The translations under genes and the position numbers were made by a program. From NCBI GenBank assembly GCA_964543965.1, contig CAZJAX010000113.1, positions 1 to 5,355 of the forward strand: 5,355 bases of DNA. The letters are read 5' to 3'. Below are positions 1 through 5,355 of the stretch, piece by piece; the stretch's first letter is position 1, and every line of letters begins with the position of its first letter. The DNA is from CAMDWQ01 sp964543965. Lineage in GTDB: Bacteria > Omnitrophota > Gorgyraeia > 2-02-FULL-51-18. Below the pieces are notes generated by a model, which was not told the DNA's origin, did no database searches, and saw only the letters and a program-made list of their open reading frames with translations.

Positions 1-4
1 ACAA

Positions 5-1585
5 GTGCCAAAGGGTTATCTTTCGGTCGTTCTTCATGCGCACCTGCCGTATATCCGGCACCCCGAGCACGAGCGCTTCCTCGAAGAAGAGTGGTTCTAT
101 GAAGCCATCACCGAGACCTATATCCCGCTGATCAAGGCCTTTCGTGCGCTCTCGCGCGACGGAGTCGATTTCAACCTGACGATGTCTCTCACGCCGACGC
201 TGCTCTCGATGATGACGGACGACCTTTTGCAGACGCGCTACGTCAAGCATCTGGACCGCCTCATCGGCCTTTGCGAAAAGGAGATGGAGCGCACGCGCGG
301 AGACGAGCGCTTTTACAGTCTGGCAAAAATGTATCACGGCCTTCTCTGGGAATCGCGCGATATCTTCAACGCTTGCGGGCGCAACCTCGCCGTGGCGTTC
401 AAGGAGTTTTGGGACCGCGGCAATCTTGAGATCATCACCTGCGGAGCGACGCACGGATTCCTGCCGCTGATGCAGATACAGCCCGAGGCGGTGCGGGCTC
501 AGATCAAGGTCGCGGTCAGGACGCACGAGCGTGTCCTCGGGCGCCGTCCCCGCGGGATCTGGCTGCCCGAGTGCGGGTTTTATCCCGGCGTCGATGAATA
601 CCTGAAGGATGAGGGGATCCGTTTTTTTATCGTCGACACGCACGCCGTCCTTTTCGGAGTGCCTCGGCCCAAGTACGGCGTTTATGCGCCGGTATACTGC
701 CGCTCAGGCGTCGCGGCTTTCGCCCGCGACATCGAATCTTCCAAGAGCGTATGGAGCGCCGAGGAAGGGTATCCGGGCGACGCGCTTTACCGAGAGTTTT
801 ACCGCGATATCGGTTTCGATCTCGACTATGAATACATCAAGCCCTACCTGAACGGTGACGGATCCAGGATCAATACCGGCATCAAGTACTACCGCATCAC
901 CGGCATGGGGCACAAGGAGCCGTATATGCCCGACGAGGCCCGCCGCAAGGCCGCCGAACACGCCGGCAATTTTGTTTTCAACCGCACTAAACAGGCCGAG
1001 CACCTCGAGGGGCTCATGGGCCAGGCGCCCGTCATCGTGTCGCCCTACGACGCCGAGCTTTTCGGGCATTGGTGGTTCGAGGGTCCGCAGTGGCTTGAGT
1101 TTTTATTCCGCAAGATCCACCACGATCAGGACGTGTTTAAATCCATCACGCCGCTGCAGTTCCTCGAAAAGAATCCGCGCAATCAAGTCATCACGCCGAC
1201 GTTCTCAAGCTGGGGCTACAAAGGCTACGCCGAAGTCTGGCTCAACGCCTCCAACGACTGGATCTACCGCCACCTGCACAAAGCGGGTGAGCGCATGATC
1301 GAGTGCGCCAACCGTCTCCCGGGAGCCGAAGGCGATGTGAAGCGCTCGCTCAACCAGATGGCGCGCGAGCTTCTCCTGGCGCAGTCGAGCGACTGGGCGT
1401 TCATCATGAAGACCGGGACGCACACGCAGTACGCGGAAAACCGCACCAAGGATCATTTGAACCAATTCGACCGGCTCTGGCAGGGCGTCTGTAGGAATTC
1501 TATAGACACAAATGACCTCGGTAGAATAGAATCTATGGACAATATTTTTCCGGATATCGACTACAGGGTTTATACGACAAAATAG
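5..1585 (+). CDS. 1,4-alpha-glucan branching enzyme, GH57 family with DUF1957 C-terminal domain
   Basis: This cytoplasmic enzyme should cut alpha-1,4-glucan chains and re-attach the pieces through alpha-1,6 bonds, making the branches of glycogen. The 526-residue product fits the roughly 520-residue Thermus-type GH57 branching enzymes and lacks the long tail of the archaeal Thermococcus form. GH57 motifs appear in order: HAHLPY (11-16), GATHGF (147-152), WLPECGF (186-192) with the expected nucleophile Glu189, the RDIESSKSVWSAEEGYPGD stretch typical of branching enzymes, and YDAELFGHWW (348-357) with the expected acid/base Asp349. The DUF1957 part has SSWGYKGYAEVW, with Trp403 and Trp412 at the spacing of conserved tryptophans in this family. 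The C-terminal DNIFPDIDYR element is also typical, so the protein is complete. The GTG start is chosen because family members begin just before GYL; its ribosome site lies outside the window. The last ~30 codons are AT-rich. Function is confident from motifs; substrate details are inferred. Confidence 0.95.
   Translation: MPKGYLSVVLHAHLPYIRHPEHERFLEEEWFYEAITETYIPLIKAFRALSRDGVDFNLTMSLTPTLLSMMTDDLLQTRYVKHLDRLIGLCEKEMERTRGDERFYSLAKMYHGLLWESRDIFNACGRNLAVAFKEFWDRGNLEIITCGATHGFLPLMQIQPEAVRAQIKVAVRTHERVLGRRPRGIWLPECGFYPGVDEYLKDEGIRFFIVDTHAVLFGVPRPKYGVYAPVYCRSGVAAFARDIESSKSVWSAEEGYPGDALYREFYRDIGFDLDYEYIKPYLNGDGSRINTGIKYYRITGMGHKEPYMPDEARRKAAEHAGNFVFNRTKQAEHLEGLMGQAPVIVSPYDAELFGHWWFEGPQWLEFLFRKIHHDQDVFKSITPLQFLEKNPRNQVITPTFSSWGYKGYAEVWLNASNDWIYRHLHKAGERMIECANRLPGAEGDVKRSLNQMARELLLAQSSDWAFIMKTGTHTQYAENRTKDHLNQFDRLWQGVCRNSIDTNDLGRIESMDNIFPDIDYRVYTTK
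1503..1532 (+). promoter_or_regulatory. Candidate sigma70-like promoter inside the end of the branching enzyme gene
   Basis: TAGACA at 1503-1508 matches the -35 consensus TTGACA at five of six bases. TAGAAT at 1527-1532 matches the -10 consensus TATAAT at five of six. The spacer is 18 bp. The site lies in a locally AT-rich stretch within otherwise GC-rich DNA, about 75 bp upstream of the lipoprotein start, so transcription beginning near 1539-1540 would serve the lipoprotein, membrane protein and citrate synthase genes. A second overlapping TAGAAT at 1522-1527 would leave only a 13-bp spacer and is less likely. This is a consensus match only, and the host's promoter preferences are unknown. 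Confidence 0.4.
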
Positions 1586-1594
1586 CAAAAACTA

Positions 1595-1600
1595 GAGGAG
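1595..1600 (+). promoter_or_regulatory. Ribosome binding site of the lipoprotein gene
   Basis: GAGGAG lies 7 bases before the ATG at 1608. It is the only strong Shine-Dalgarno sequence I see ahead of a complete gene in this window. It fixes the start of the lipoprotein gene and suggests that translation of the three-gene group begins efficiently here, with the next two genes relying on coupling. Confidence 0.75.
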
Positions 1601-1607
1601 ATTTGGC

Positions 1608-1910
1608 ATGCTGAGACGGGCAGGGGTATGGCTGGTTTTGATCGCGGGGATCGTTTCCATGGCCGGTTGTGCGACGGCGCCCAGACGGCAGGAGAGCCGT
1701 TGGGTAGAACCCGCTCCGGTTCAGCAGGCTCCAGTGCAGCAGGGCCCTTCCGCCGAAGACGTCGAGAGACTCCGCCGGCAGAACGAAGAACAGCAGGCCG
1801 CGTTAGCCCGTGCTGAGGCTGAGAAGCGCGAGCTCGAAGACAAATTGAATGACGCGCTTGCCTCAAAGAAAGCACCGACGCAGAAAACCCAGGATTCGTA
1901 CCTGAAATAA
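1608..1910 (+). CDS. Small coiled-coil lipoprotein of unknown function
   Basis: I do not recognise a named family for this 100-residue protein. The N-terminus is a type II signal peptide: positively charged LRR, a hydrophobic core (about 7-17), then MAGC with the lipid-modified Cys at residue 21. Met at the -3 position is less usual than Leu. Ala follows the Cys, so there is no inner-membrane retention Asp; in a diderm this would favour the outer membrane. The mature part has a Pro/Gln spacer with two PVQQ repeats (37-40 and 42-45), then a charged helix (about 49-88) with coiled-coil heptads: positions 52, 59, 66, 73, 80 (V, N, L, K, L) and 55, 62, 69, 76, 83 (L, Q, A, L, A). The tail is short and polar. 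It follows the branching enzyme by 22 bp and precedes the membrane protein gene by 5 bp. A structural or partner-binding envelope role is a guess. Confidence 0.85.
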   Translation: MLRRAGVWLVLIAGIVSMAGCATAPRRQESRWVEPAPVQQAPVQQGPSAEDVERLRRQNEEQQAALARAEAEKRELEDKLNDALASKKAPTQKTQDSYLK

Positions 1911-1915
1911 GCGGT

Positions 1916-2176
1916 ATGAGCGCGGAAAACACGTCGCAAGTCCCCGAGAAAAAGACACCCTGGTATCTCAGCCGTCCGGCTGTGATCTGGGGTCTCTTGC
2001 TCATCGGGCCTTTTGCGATGCCGTTTCTGTGGCTGAGCCCCAACTTCAAGCTCTGGGTAAAAGCCGTGGTCACTCTGGCGGCGATCGCATTGACGTATGC
2101 GTCTTACATTTTTATGCCGATATTGATCGACAGGATCATGAACGGCGGACCCGATATAGGATCTTTTAGCGTATGA
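1916..2176 (+). CDS. Small two-pass membrane protein of unknown function
   Basis: This 86-residue product has a short polar N-terminus, a KTPWYLSRP segment (13-21), a first hydrophobic helix (about 22-41) containing LLIGPFAMPFLWLSP, a short loop with Lys45 and Lys49, and a second hydrophobic helix (about 48-71). The tail is 15 residues. From memory, the GPFAMPFLWLSP pattern recalls small uncharacterised membrane proteins with GPLALPLVW-like motifs, some of which carry an N-terminal zinc ribbon. No cysteine pairs are present here, so any zinc ribbon is absent. The start lies 5 bp after the lipoprotein stop with no clear ribosome site, and the end overlaps the citrate synthase start as ATGA. 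Translation is therefore probably coupled on both sides. An inner-membrane location is likely; function is unknown. Confidence 0.8.
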   Translation: MSAENTSQVPEKKTPWYLSRPAVIWGLLLIGPFAMPFLWLSPNFKLWVKAVVTLAAIALTYASYIFMPILIDRIMNGGPDIGSFSV

Positions 2177-3321
2177 CAACGACTTCGAACACCGTATTTT
2201 CCGAAGGGCTCCAGGATGTGATCGCGGCCGAGAGCTCTATCTGCGCCATCGACGGCAAAAATTCAAAACTTGCTTACCGCGGCTATGACATTCACGATCT
2301 GGCGCAAAACGCCAATTTCGAAGAGACGACGTACCTGCTTTACTTCGGAAAGTTTCCGACCAAGAGCGAGTTGGCCGATTTCAACAAGAGCGTTTCCAGC
2401 CAGCGCGAGCTTCCTGCGGAGATGATCGATGTTCTTGAAAAGTTTCCTAAGAACGTGGCGCCGATGGCATCGCTGCGCACGGCCGTTTCGATGCTCTCGC
2501 TTTATGATCCCGAGGCCGACGACAAATCCGTGGAAGCCAACAGCCGCAAGGCTCATAGGCTCCTGGCCCGTATCCCGACGATCGTCGCGTATCTGGACCG
2601 CTTCCGCAAAGGCCTTCCGATCGTGCATCCGAAGCCGGACGCTTCCTACAGCACCGCCGCCAATTTTCTTTATATGCTCAACGGCAGAGACGCGACGCCG
2701 GTCGAGATCAAGATGCTCGACAAATATTTCATTATCTTGACCGAGCACGACCTCAATGCTTCGACTTTTGCCGGACGCATCACCGCGTCGACGCTATCGG
2801 ACATCTATTCGGCCGTCACCTCGGCCGTCGGTACACTCAAGGGCGAGCTTCACGGCTTCGCTAACAGCCGTGCGATGGAAAGCATCGTCGAGATAGGCGA
2901 GGTGACCAATGTCGACGCGTACGTCGAGCGGATGCTGGCAGCCAAAAAGAAGTTCATGGGCTTCGGACACCGTATGTACAAGGGCCCGGACCCGCGCGCT
3001 GCGGACTTGAAGGTCATGGCAAAGATGCTCGCGGATTCCAATCCCCAGCAGGCCAAGTGGTTCGCGATCTCCGAGAAGCTCGAGAAGGTTGTCTGGGAGA
3101 AGAAAAAACTTTACTGCAACGTCGATTTTTATTCGGCTTCGGTGCTCTACACGATCGGCATCCCGATCGATATGTTCACTTGCATGTTCGCGATCAGCCG
3201 CGTCGCCGGCTGGACCGCGCATATCCTTGAGCAGTACGCGAACAACCGCCTGATGCGCCCGGTGTCTTTGTACACCGGAAAGCTCGGGCAGACGTACGTG
3301 CCGATAGAGCAGCGTTCCTAA
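2173..3321 (+). CDS. Citrate synthase (possibly 2-methylcitrate synthase)
   Basis: The enzyme condenses oxaloacetate with acetyl-CoA to citrate in the cytoplasm, the entry step of the TCA cycle. The 382-residue length fits the short Bacillus/archaeal-type enzymes and lacks the N-terminal extension of NADH-inhibited E. coli-type GltA. Visible motifs are the RGYDIHDLA segment near the N-terminus, EHDLNASTFAGR (His192, expected oxaloacetate contact), GELHGFAN with catalytic His227, GFGHRMYKGPDPRA with catalytic His266 and Arg275, NVDFYS with catalytic Asp318, and SRVAGW with Arg343 followed by NNRLMRP. The catalytic set is complete. The loop reads GELHGFAN where GPLHGGAN is more common, which is unusual but not disabling. 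The ATG overlaps the preceding stop by 4 bp and has only a distant AGGA (2158-2161). Sequence alone does not separate citrate from 2-methylcitrate synthase; no prpB or prpD neighbour is visible, which mildly favours citrate synthase. Confidence 0.93.
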   Translation: MTTTSNTVFSEGLQDVIAAESSICAIDGKNSKLAYRGYDIHDLAQNANFEETTYLLYFGKFPTKSELADFNKSVSSQRELPAEMIDVLEKFPKNVAPMASLRTAVSMLSLYDPEADDKSVEANSRKAHRLLARIPTIVAYLDRFRKGLPIVHPKPDASYSTAANFLYMLNGRDATPVEIKMLDKYFIILTEHDLNASTFAGRITASTLSDIYSAVTSAVGTLKGELHGFANSRAMESIVEIGEVTNVDAYVERMLAAKKKFMGFGHRMYKGPDPRAADLKVMAKMLADSNPQQAKWFAISEKLEKVVWEKKKLYCNVDFYSASVLYTIGIPIDMFTCMFAISRVAGWTAHILEQYANNRLMRPVSLYTGKLGQTYVPIEQRS

Positions 3322-3334
3322 GAAAAGTCCAACC

Positions 3335-3353
3335 GGAATCGGCGTTCGATTCT
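3335..3353 (+). other. Small hairpin between citrate synthase and tRNA-Leu
   Basis: GAATCG (3336-3341) pairs perfectly with CGATTC (3347-3352) around a 5-base loop, and a G-T pair at 3335/3353 extends it to 7 pairs. It lies 14 bp after the citrate synthase stop and 18 bp before the tRNA. No T-run follows on the plus strand, so it is not a standard intrinsic terminator. It may instead stabilise the mRNA 3' end or mark a processing point between mRNA and tRNA. The stem is short and chance is possible. Confidence 0.4.
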
Positions 3354-3357
3354 AAAA

Positions 3358-3467
3358 GCCCCTAAATAAACGCGGAAGTGGCGGAACTGGCATACGCGCA
3401 GGTCTCAGAAGCCTGTGCCTCACGGCTTGAGGGTTCAAATCCCTCCTTCCGCACGTTTATTCGGGGC
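3358..3467 (+). repeat. Inverted repeat flanking tRNA-Leu (leader-trailer pairing)
   Basis: The sequence just before the tRNA, GCCCC (3358-3362) then AATAAAC (3365-3371), is complementary to GTTTATT (3455-3461) then GGGGC (3463-3467) just after it. This gives 12 pairs interrupted by a small internal loop (TA against C). In the precursor RNA these pairs would sit directly on the acceptor stem, separated from it only by unpaired A3453 and C3454. The arms are inverted, not direct, so this is not an attachment-site duplication. Pairing is read directly from the sequence; its role in tRNA processing is inference. Confidence 0.7.
3372..3453 (+). tRNA. tRNA-Leu (anticodon CAG)
   Basis: The 82-nt sequence folds into a complete class II tRNA. 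The acceptor stem GCGGAAG (3372-3378) pairs with CTTCCGC (3446-3452), with discriminator A at 3453. The D stem is GCG (3381-3383) with CGC (3395-3397), and the D loop holds the conserved GG. The anticodon stem is 3399-3403 with 3411-3415, closed by a T-G pair, and the loop CTCAGAA gives anticodon CAG (3406-3408), reading CUG. A long variable arm (3416-3428) has the GCC/GGC stem expected of leucine tRNAs. The T stem GAGGG/CCCTC encloses TTCAAAT. No CCA follows, so the 3' end must be added by the CCA-adding enzyme. It lies 50 bp after citrate synthase and 55 bp before the CHASE2-GGDEF gene on the same strand. Confidence 0.97.
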
Positions 3468-3508
3468 AGACTGAAGAGTGTTTTGATGGTGAGCCGCACA
3501 GACCCAGC

Positions 3509-5194
3509 ATGAAAAAATACCTCTACGCCGCCATCACCGCTTCTGTATTCACGCTGATCTTCCTCCTTCTTCCGGGCTACTACGACTCTTCCGAGGGGTT
3601 TCAAAAAGCGTCCCTGCAGACGCGCGACCTTTTTTTCCGCATCCGGCGCTGGTCGACGCCTCCGTCCGACAAGATCAAGGATATCGTCATCGTCACCATC
3701 GATGAGGAATCCTGTGAAAAGCTTGAGTCCCGCTGGCCCTGGTCGCGCCGTGTATTTGCCGACCTCTTAAACCATCTCTATGACGGCGGCGCTAAGGCTG
3801 TCGGCCTCAACGTCTCCTTCACGGGGCTTGAGAGCGGCGACGCCGAATCGACCGACATCCTTGCGGAAGCCATGAGGACGAGCGGCAACGTCGTCGTCGG
3901 TGCGACGTTCAACAAAGACAACGGCGTCGTGAAGCCGAGCCCCGCCATCGCACAGTCCGTTTACGGCTACGGCTACCTCGAAAAAATCATCGACCCCGAC
4001 CTCGTCCTTCGCCGATCCTATGTCGTGCGGCCCTACGAGAAGTCCAATCAGTTCGAAAGCTCGTTTCCTTTGAGACTCGCCGAGGCTTATGCCGGCGGGG
4101 TGCAGGAGGCCAGAGCCGCGTTCGACCGGGATCTGGGGCAGATCACCGTAGGCGTGCCGCACAAGGCGGTCTTTGTCGATGAGGACGGAAGCTACGTCAT
4201 CAATTACACGGCTGTCGAGAGCGATTTCAAAGAGATCCCGGCCTGGCAGATCGTCCAGCATAAGTTCAACTCTTCTGATATCGAGGGCAAGATGGTGCTT
4301 GTGGGCCTCACGTCCGCGCTCTTCGGCGACCGGCACCCGACGCCCTTCGGCTCGATGGCGGGCATCATCGTGCACGCCAACGAGTTCCTCGCGATGGAGT
4401 CGGGGCGCAACCTGCGCTTTATCTCTTATACGTTCGTGTTCATATTCGCGTGGATCCTGGGTCTCATGGTGGTATCGTTTTTTCTTTTTCAGGGATTGTG
4501 GATCGGTATCGCGGCGTTTGTCGTGGCGTTCGTCGGCGTGTTTCTGGGGACGCAGACGCTTTTCGTCAAAGACTATATTTTTGAGCCGTTCATCCTGCTT
4601 CTGGGGCCGTCTCTCGCGCTCCTGTGCGGCATCCTTTCAAACTCCGTGCAGCTGTTTTTGACCAATAAGGGCCTCGAAACCAAGATCGTGCACGACAAGC
4701 TCACCGGCCTTTACAACTACGACTACCTGCGTGAGCGCCTCGAGGAAGAGTGGAAAAAATGCAAAAAGACCCGCAAGCCCCTCACGATGGTCATGACCGA
4801 TCTCGACCGGTTCAAGAAGATCAACGACACTCTCGGGCACGAGACCGGCAACGAGATGATCAAGCGCGCCGCGGGAGTGCTCAAGGCCTCGGCGAGGGGA
4901 TACGACGTCGTGGCGCGCTACGGCGGGGATGAATTTTTCGTGCTCTTATGGCAGACGTCCAACGAAGAGGCGAGAGCCTATCGCGAGCGCCTGCGAAGCG
5001 CGTATCACGCGATGGCTCATGCGCTGGAGGATGAACGCCTGCATGACTCGTCGATCAGCATAGGGCTCGCGACCTTCGACCCGGCGGTCAATCCCAAACA
5101 TCCTGAAAATACACAGAAGCTTCTCGAAGAAGCCGACAAGGATCTTTTCACCGACAAGGAAAGCCGCCGCAAACCCGGCGAGGCGCGCCGCTAG
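3509..5194 (+). CDS. Membrane diguanylate cyclase with CHASE2 sensor and GGDEF domain
   Basis: This 561-residue protein should make c-di-GMP from two GTP in response to an extracytoplasmic cue. An N-terminal membrane segment (about 4-22) precedes a CHASE2 sensor (about 30-300) showing IVIVTIDEESCEKL, SRWPWSRR (74-81), GGAKAVGLNVSF (93-104) and HPTPFG...GIIVHANEF (276-293). Three membrane segments follow (about 305-327, 330-348, 358-380), the usual CHASE2 topology. A GGDEF domain (about 393-555) begins HDKLTGLYNYDYL. It has DLDRFKKIND (431-440) with metal-binding Asp431, an intact GGDEF signature at 472-476, an RxxD inhibitory site (463-466) exactly five residues earlier, and SISIGLATF. Active site and product-inhibition site are thus complete. 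Many CHASE2 proteins have FD where this has LN101. The ATG is the first usable in-frame start after the tRNA, and no good ribosome site precedes it (GGTGAG lies 15 bases away), so expression may be low. The ligand is unknown. Confidence 0.95.
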   Translation: MKKYLYAAITASVFTLIFLLLPGYYDSSEGFQKASLQTRDLFFRIRRWSTPPSDKIKDIVIVTIDEESCEKLESRWPWSRRVFADLLNHLYDGGAKAVGLNVSFTGLESGDAESTDILAEAMRTSGNVVVGATFNKDNGVVKPSPAIAQSVYGYGYLEKIIDPDLVLRRSYVVRPYEKSNQFESSFPLRLAEAYAGGVQEARAAFDRDLGQITVGVPHKAVFVDEDGSYVINYTAVESDFKEIPAWQIVQHKFNSSDIEGKMVLVGLTSALFGDRHPTPFGSMAGIIVHANEFLAMESGRNLRFISYTFVFIFAWILGLMVVSFFLFQGLWIGIAAFVVAFVGVFLGTQTLFVKDYIFEPFILLLGPSLALLCGILSNSVQLFLTNKGLETKIVHDKLTGLYNYDYLRERLEEEWKKCKKTRKPLTMVMTDLDRFKKINDTLGHETGNEMIKRAAGVLKASARGYDVVARYGGDEFFVLLWQTSNEEARAYRERLRSAYHAMAHALEDERLHDSSISIGLATFDPAVNPKHPENTQKLLEEADKDLFTDKESRRKPGEARR

Positions 5195-5355
5195 GCTCTT
5201 TGAAGGAGCTTGACTTCGAAGTCGTTGGGGTTTAAGAACGGCTGAAGAAGCTCCCAGGTTTTGGGTCCCGGTTTTCCGTCCACCACTAGATCGTACTTGG
5301 CTTGAAATTCCCGTATCGCTTTGCGCGTAAAAGGTCCGATGATGCCGTCGATGGG
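5191..5355 (-). CDS. Peptidoglycan-binding domain protein, C-terminal part (5' end outside window)
   Basis: On the minus strand an open frame enters from the window edge and encodes 54 residues before a TAG stop. It carries the PG_binding_1 (PF01471) pattern: PIDGIIGPFTRKAIREFQ, then YDLVVDGKPGPKTWELL. The DG..GP.T...I..FQ...LVVDG..G..TW..L spacing is characteristic. The first helix of the domain and everything before it lie beyond position 5355. Such domains usually sit at the end of cell-wall hydrolases, L,D-transpeptidases or secretion-related proteins and anchor them to the wall; which applies here cannot be seen. After the domain come about 15 residues ending QRA. The gene converges on the diguanylate cyclase gene, sharing the CTAG at 5191-5194. 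The domain call is confident; the full protein is unknown. Confidence 0.85.
   Translation of the reverse strand, partial: PIDGIIGPFTRKAIREFQAKYDLVVDGKPGPKTWELLQPFLNPNDFEVKLLQRA
5205..5254. repeat. Nested inverted repeats near the convergent junction
   Basis: GACTTCGAAGTC at 5212-5223 is a perfect 12-bp palindrome. It lies inside a wider inverted repeat, GGAGCTT (5205-5211) with AAGCTCC (5248-5254). Both fall in the coding end of the peptidoglycan-binding gene and 11-60 bp past the diguanylate cyclase stop. As RNA the palindrome would fold only as a 4-pair stem with a TCGA loop. No T-run follows on either strand, so it is not a standard terminator, though it is the only folded structure I see near the two converging transcript ends. 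Confidence 0.35.

Noticed and set aside
704..1069. Minus-strand frame inside the branching enzyme gene
   Set aside because: Shadow frame produced by GC-rich codons; the plus-strand frame has complete GH57 motifs over the same bases.
1715..1744. PVQQ repeat as a larger tandem array
   Set aside because: Only two copies occur at protein level and the DNA copies are diverged; it is a short spacer in the lipoprotein.
1570..2179. Two long minus-strand frames opposite the lipoprotein and membrane protein genes
   Set aside because: Composition is arginine- and serine-rich without domain logic, while the plus strand gives a lipobox, coiled coil, two membrane helices and tight gene spacing.
3336..3371. 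Hairpin after citrate synthase as an intrinsic terminator
   Set aside because: The stem is followed by TAAAAGCCCC and not by a T-run, so it does not meet the usual definition.
3358..3467. tRNA-Leu as an occupied integration site
   Set aside because: The flanking repeats are inverted, not direct; no integrase, no duplicated tRNA 3' end and no phage-like gene is visible.
3362..3604. Minus-strand 80-codon frame across the tRNA and the GGDEF start
   Set aside because: Its end (GFEPSSREAQASETC...) is the familiar false translation of the strand opposite a tRNA-Leu; it also overlaps a well-supported gene.
3767..4375. 202-codon minus-strand frame opposite the CHASE2 domain
   Set aside because: Shadow of a gene with full CHASE2 and GGDEF motifs; no recognisable domain and no good start context.

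Overview
This is a GC-rich, gene-dense bacterial chromosome segment. It carries four co-directional genes, a tRNA gene and a fifth plus-strand gene, and ends in a partial convergent gene. The gene set and the style of the small proteins would fit a diderm, largely uncultured lineage such as Omnitrophota, or possibly a deltaproteobacterium-like group. That placement is an impression, not a demonstration. I see no mobile element, CRISPR array, integrase or clear sign of recent transfer.

Layout: (1) 5-1585 encodes a GH57-type 1,4-alpha-glucan branching enzyme for glycogen synthesis, with all catalytic motifs intact. (2) 1608-1910 encodes a small lipoprotein with a coiled coil. (3) 1916-2176 encodes a small protein with two membrane segments. 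(4) 2173-3321 encodes a citrate synthase without the N-terminal regulatory extension. Genes 1-4 are spaced 22 bp, 5 bp and a 4-bp ATGA overlap, so they could be one transcript. An AT-rich stretch at the end of gene 1 also holds a plausible sigma70-like promoter that could separately drive genes 2-4. (5) 3372-3453 is tRNA-Leu(CAG), without an encoded CCA tail, and its flanks can pair to prolong the acceptor stem. (6) 3509-5194 encodes a membrane diguanylate cyclase with an N-terminal extracytoplasmic CHASE2 sensor, three further membrane segments, and a GGDEF domain with intact active and inhibitory sites. (7) 5191-5355, minus strand, is the 3' end of a gene whose product ends in a peptidoglycan-binding domain; its stop codon and that of gene 6 share one CTAG.

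Functionally the window joins carbon storage (branching enzyme), central metabolism (citrate synthase), translation (tRNA-Leu), envelope proteins and c-di-GMP signalling. Nothing shows that these form one pathway, and I do not see a convincing new biological system. The points most worth checking are the leader-trailer helix around the tRNA, the candidate promoter inside the branching enzyme gene, the unassigned lipoprotein/membrane-protein pair coupled to citrate synthase, and the shared stop at the convergent junction.
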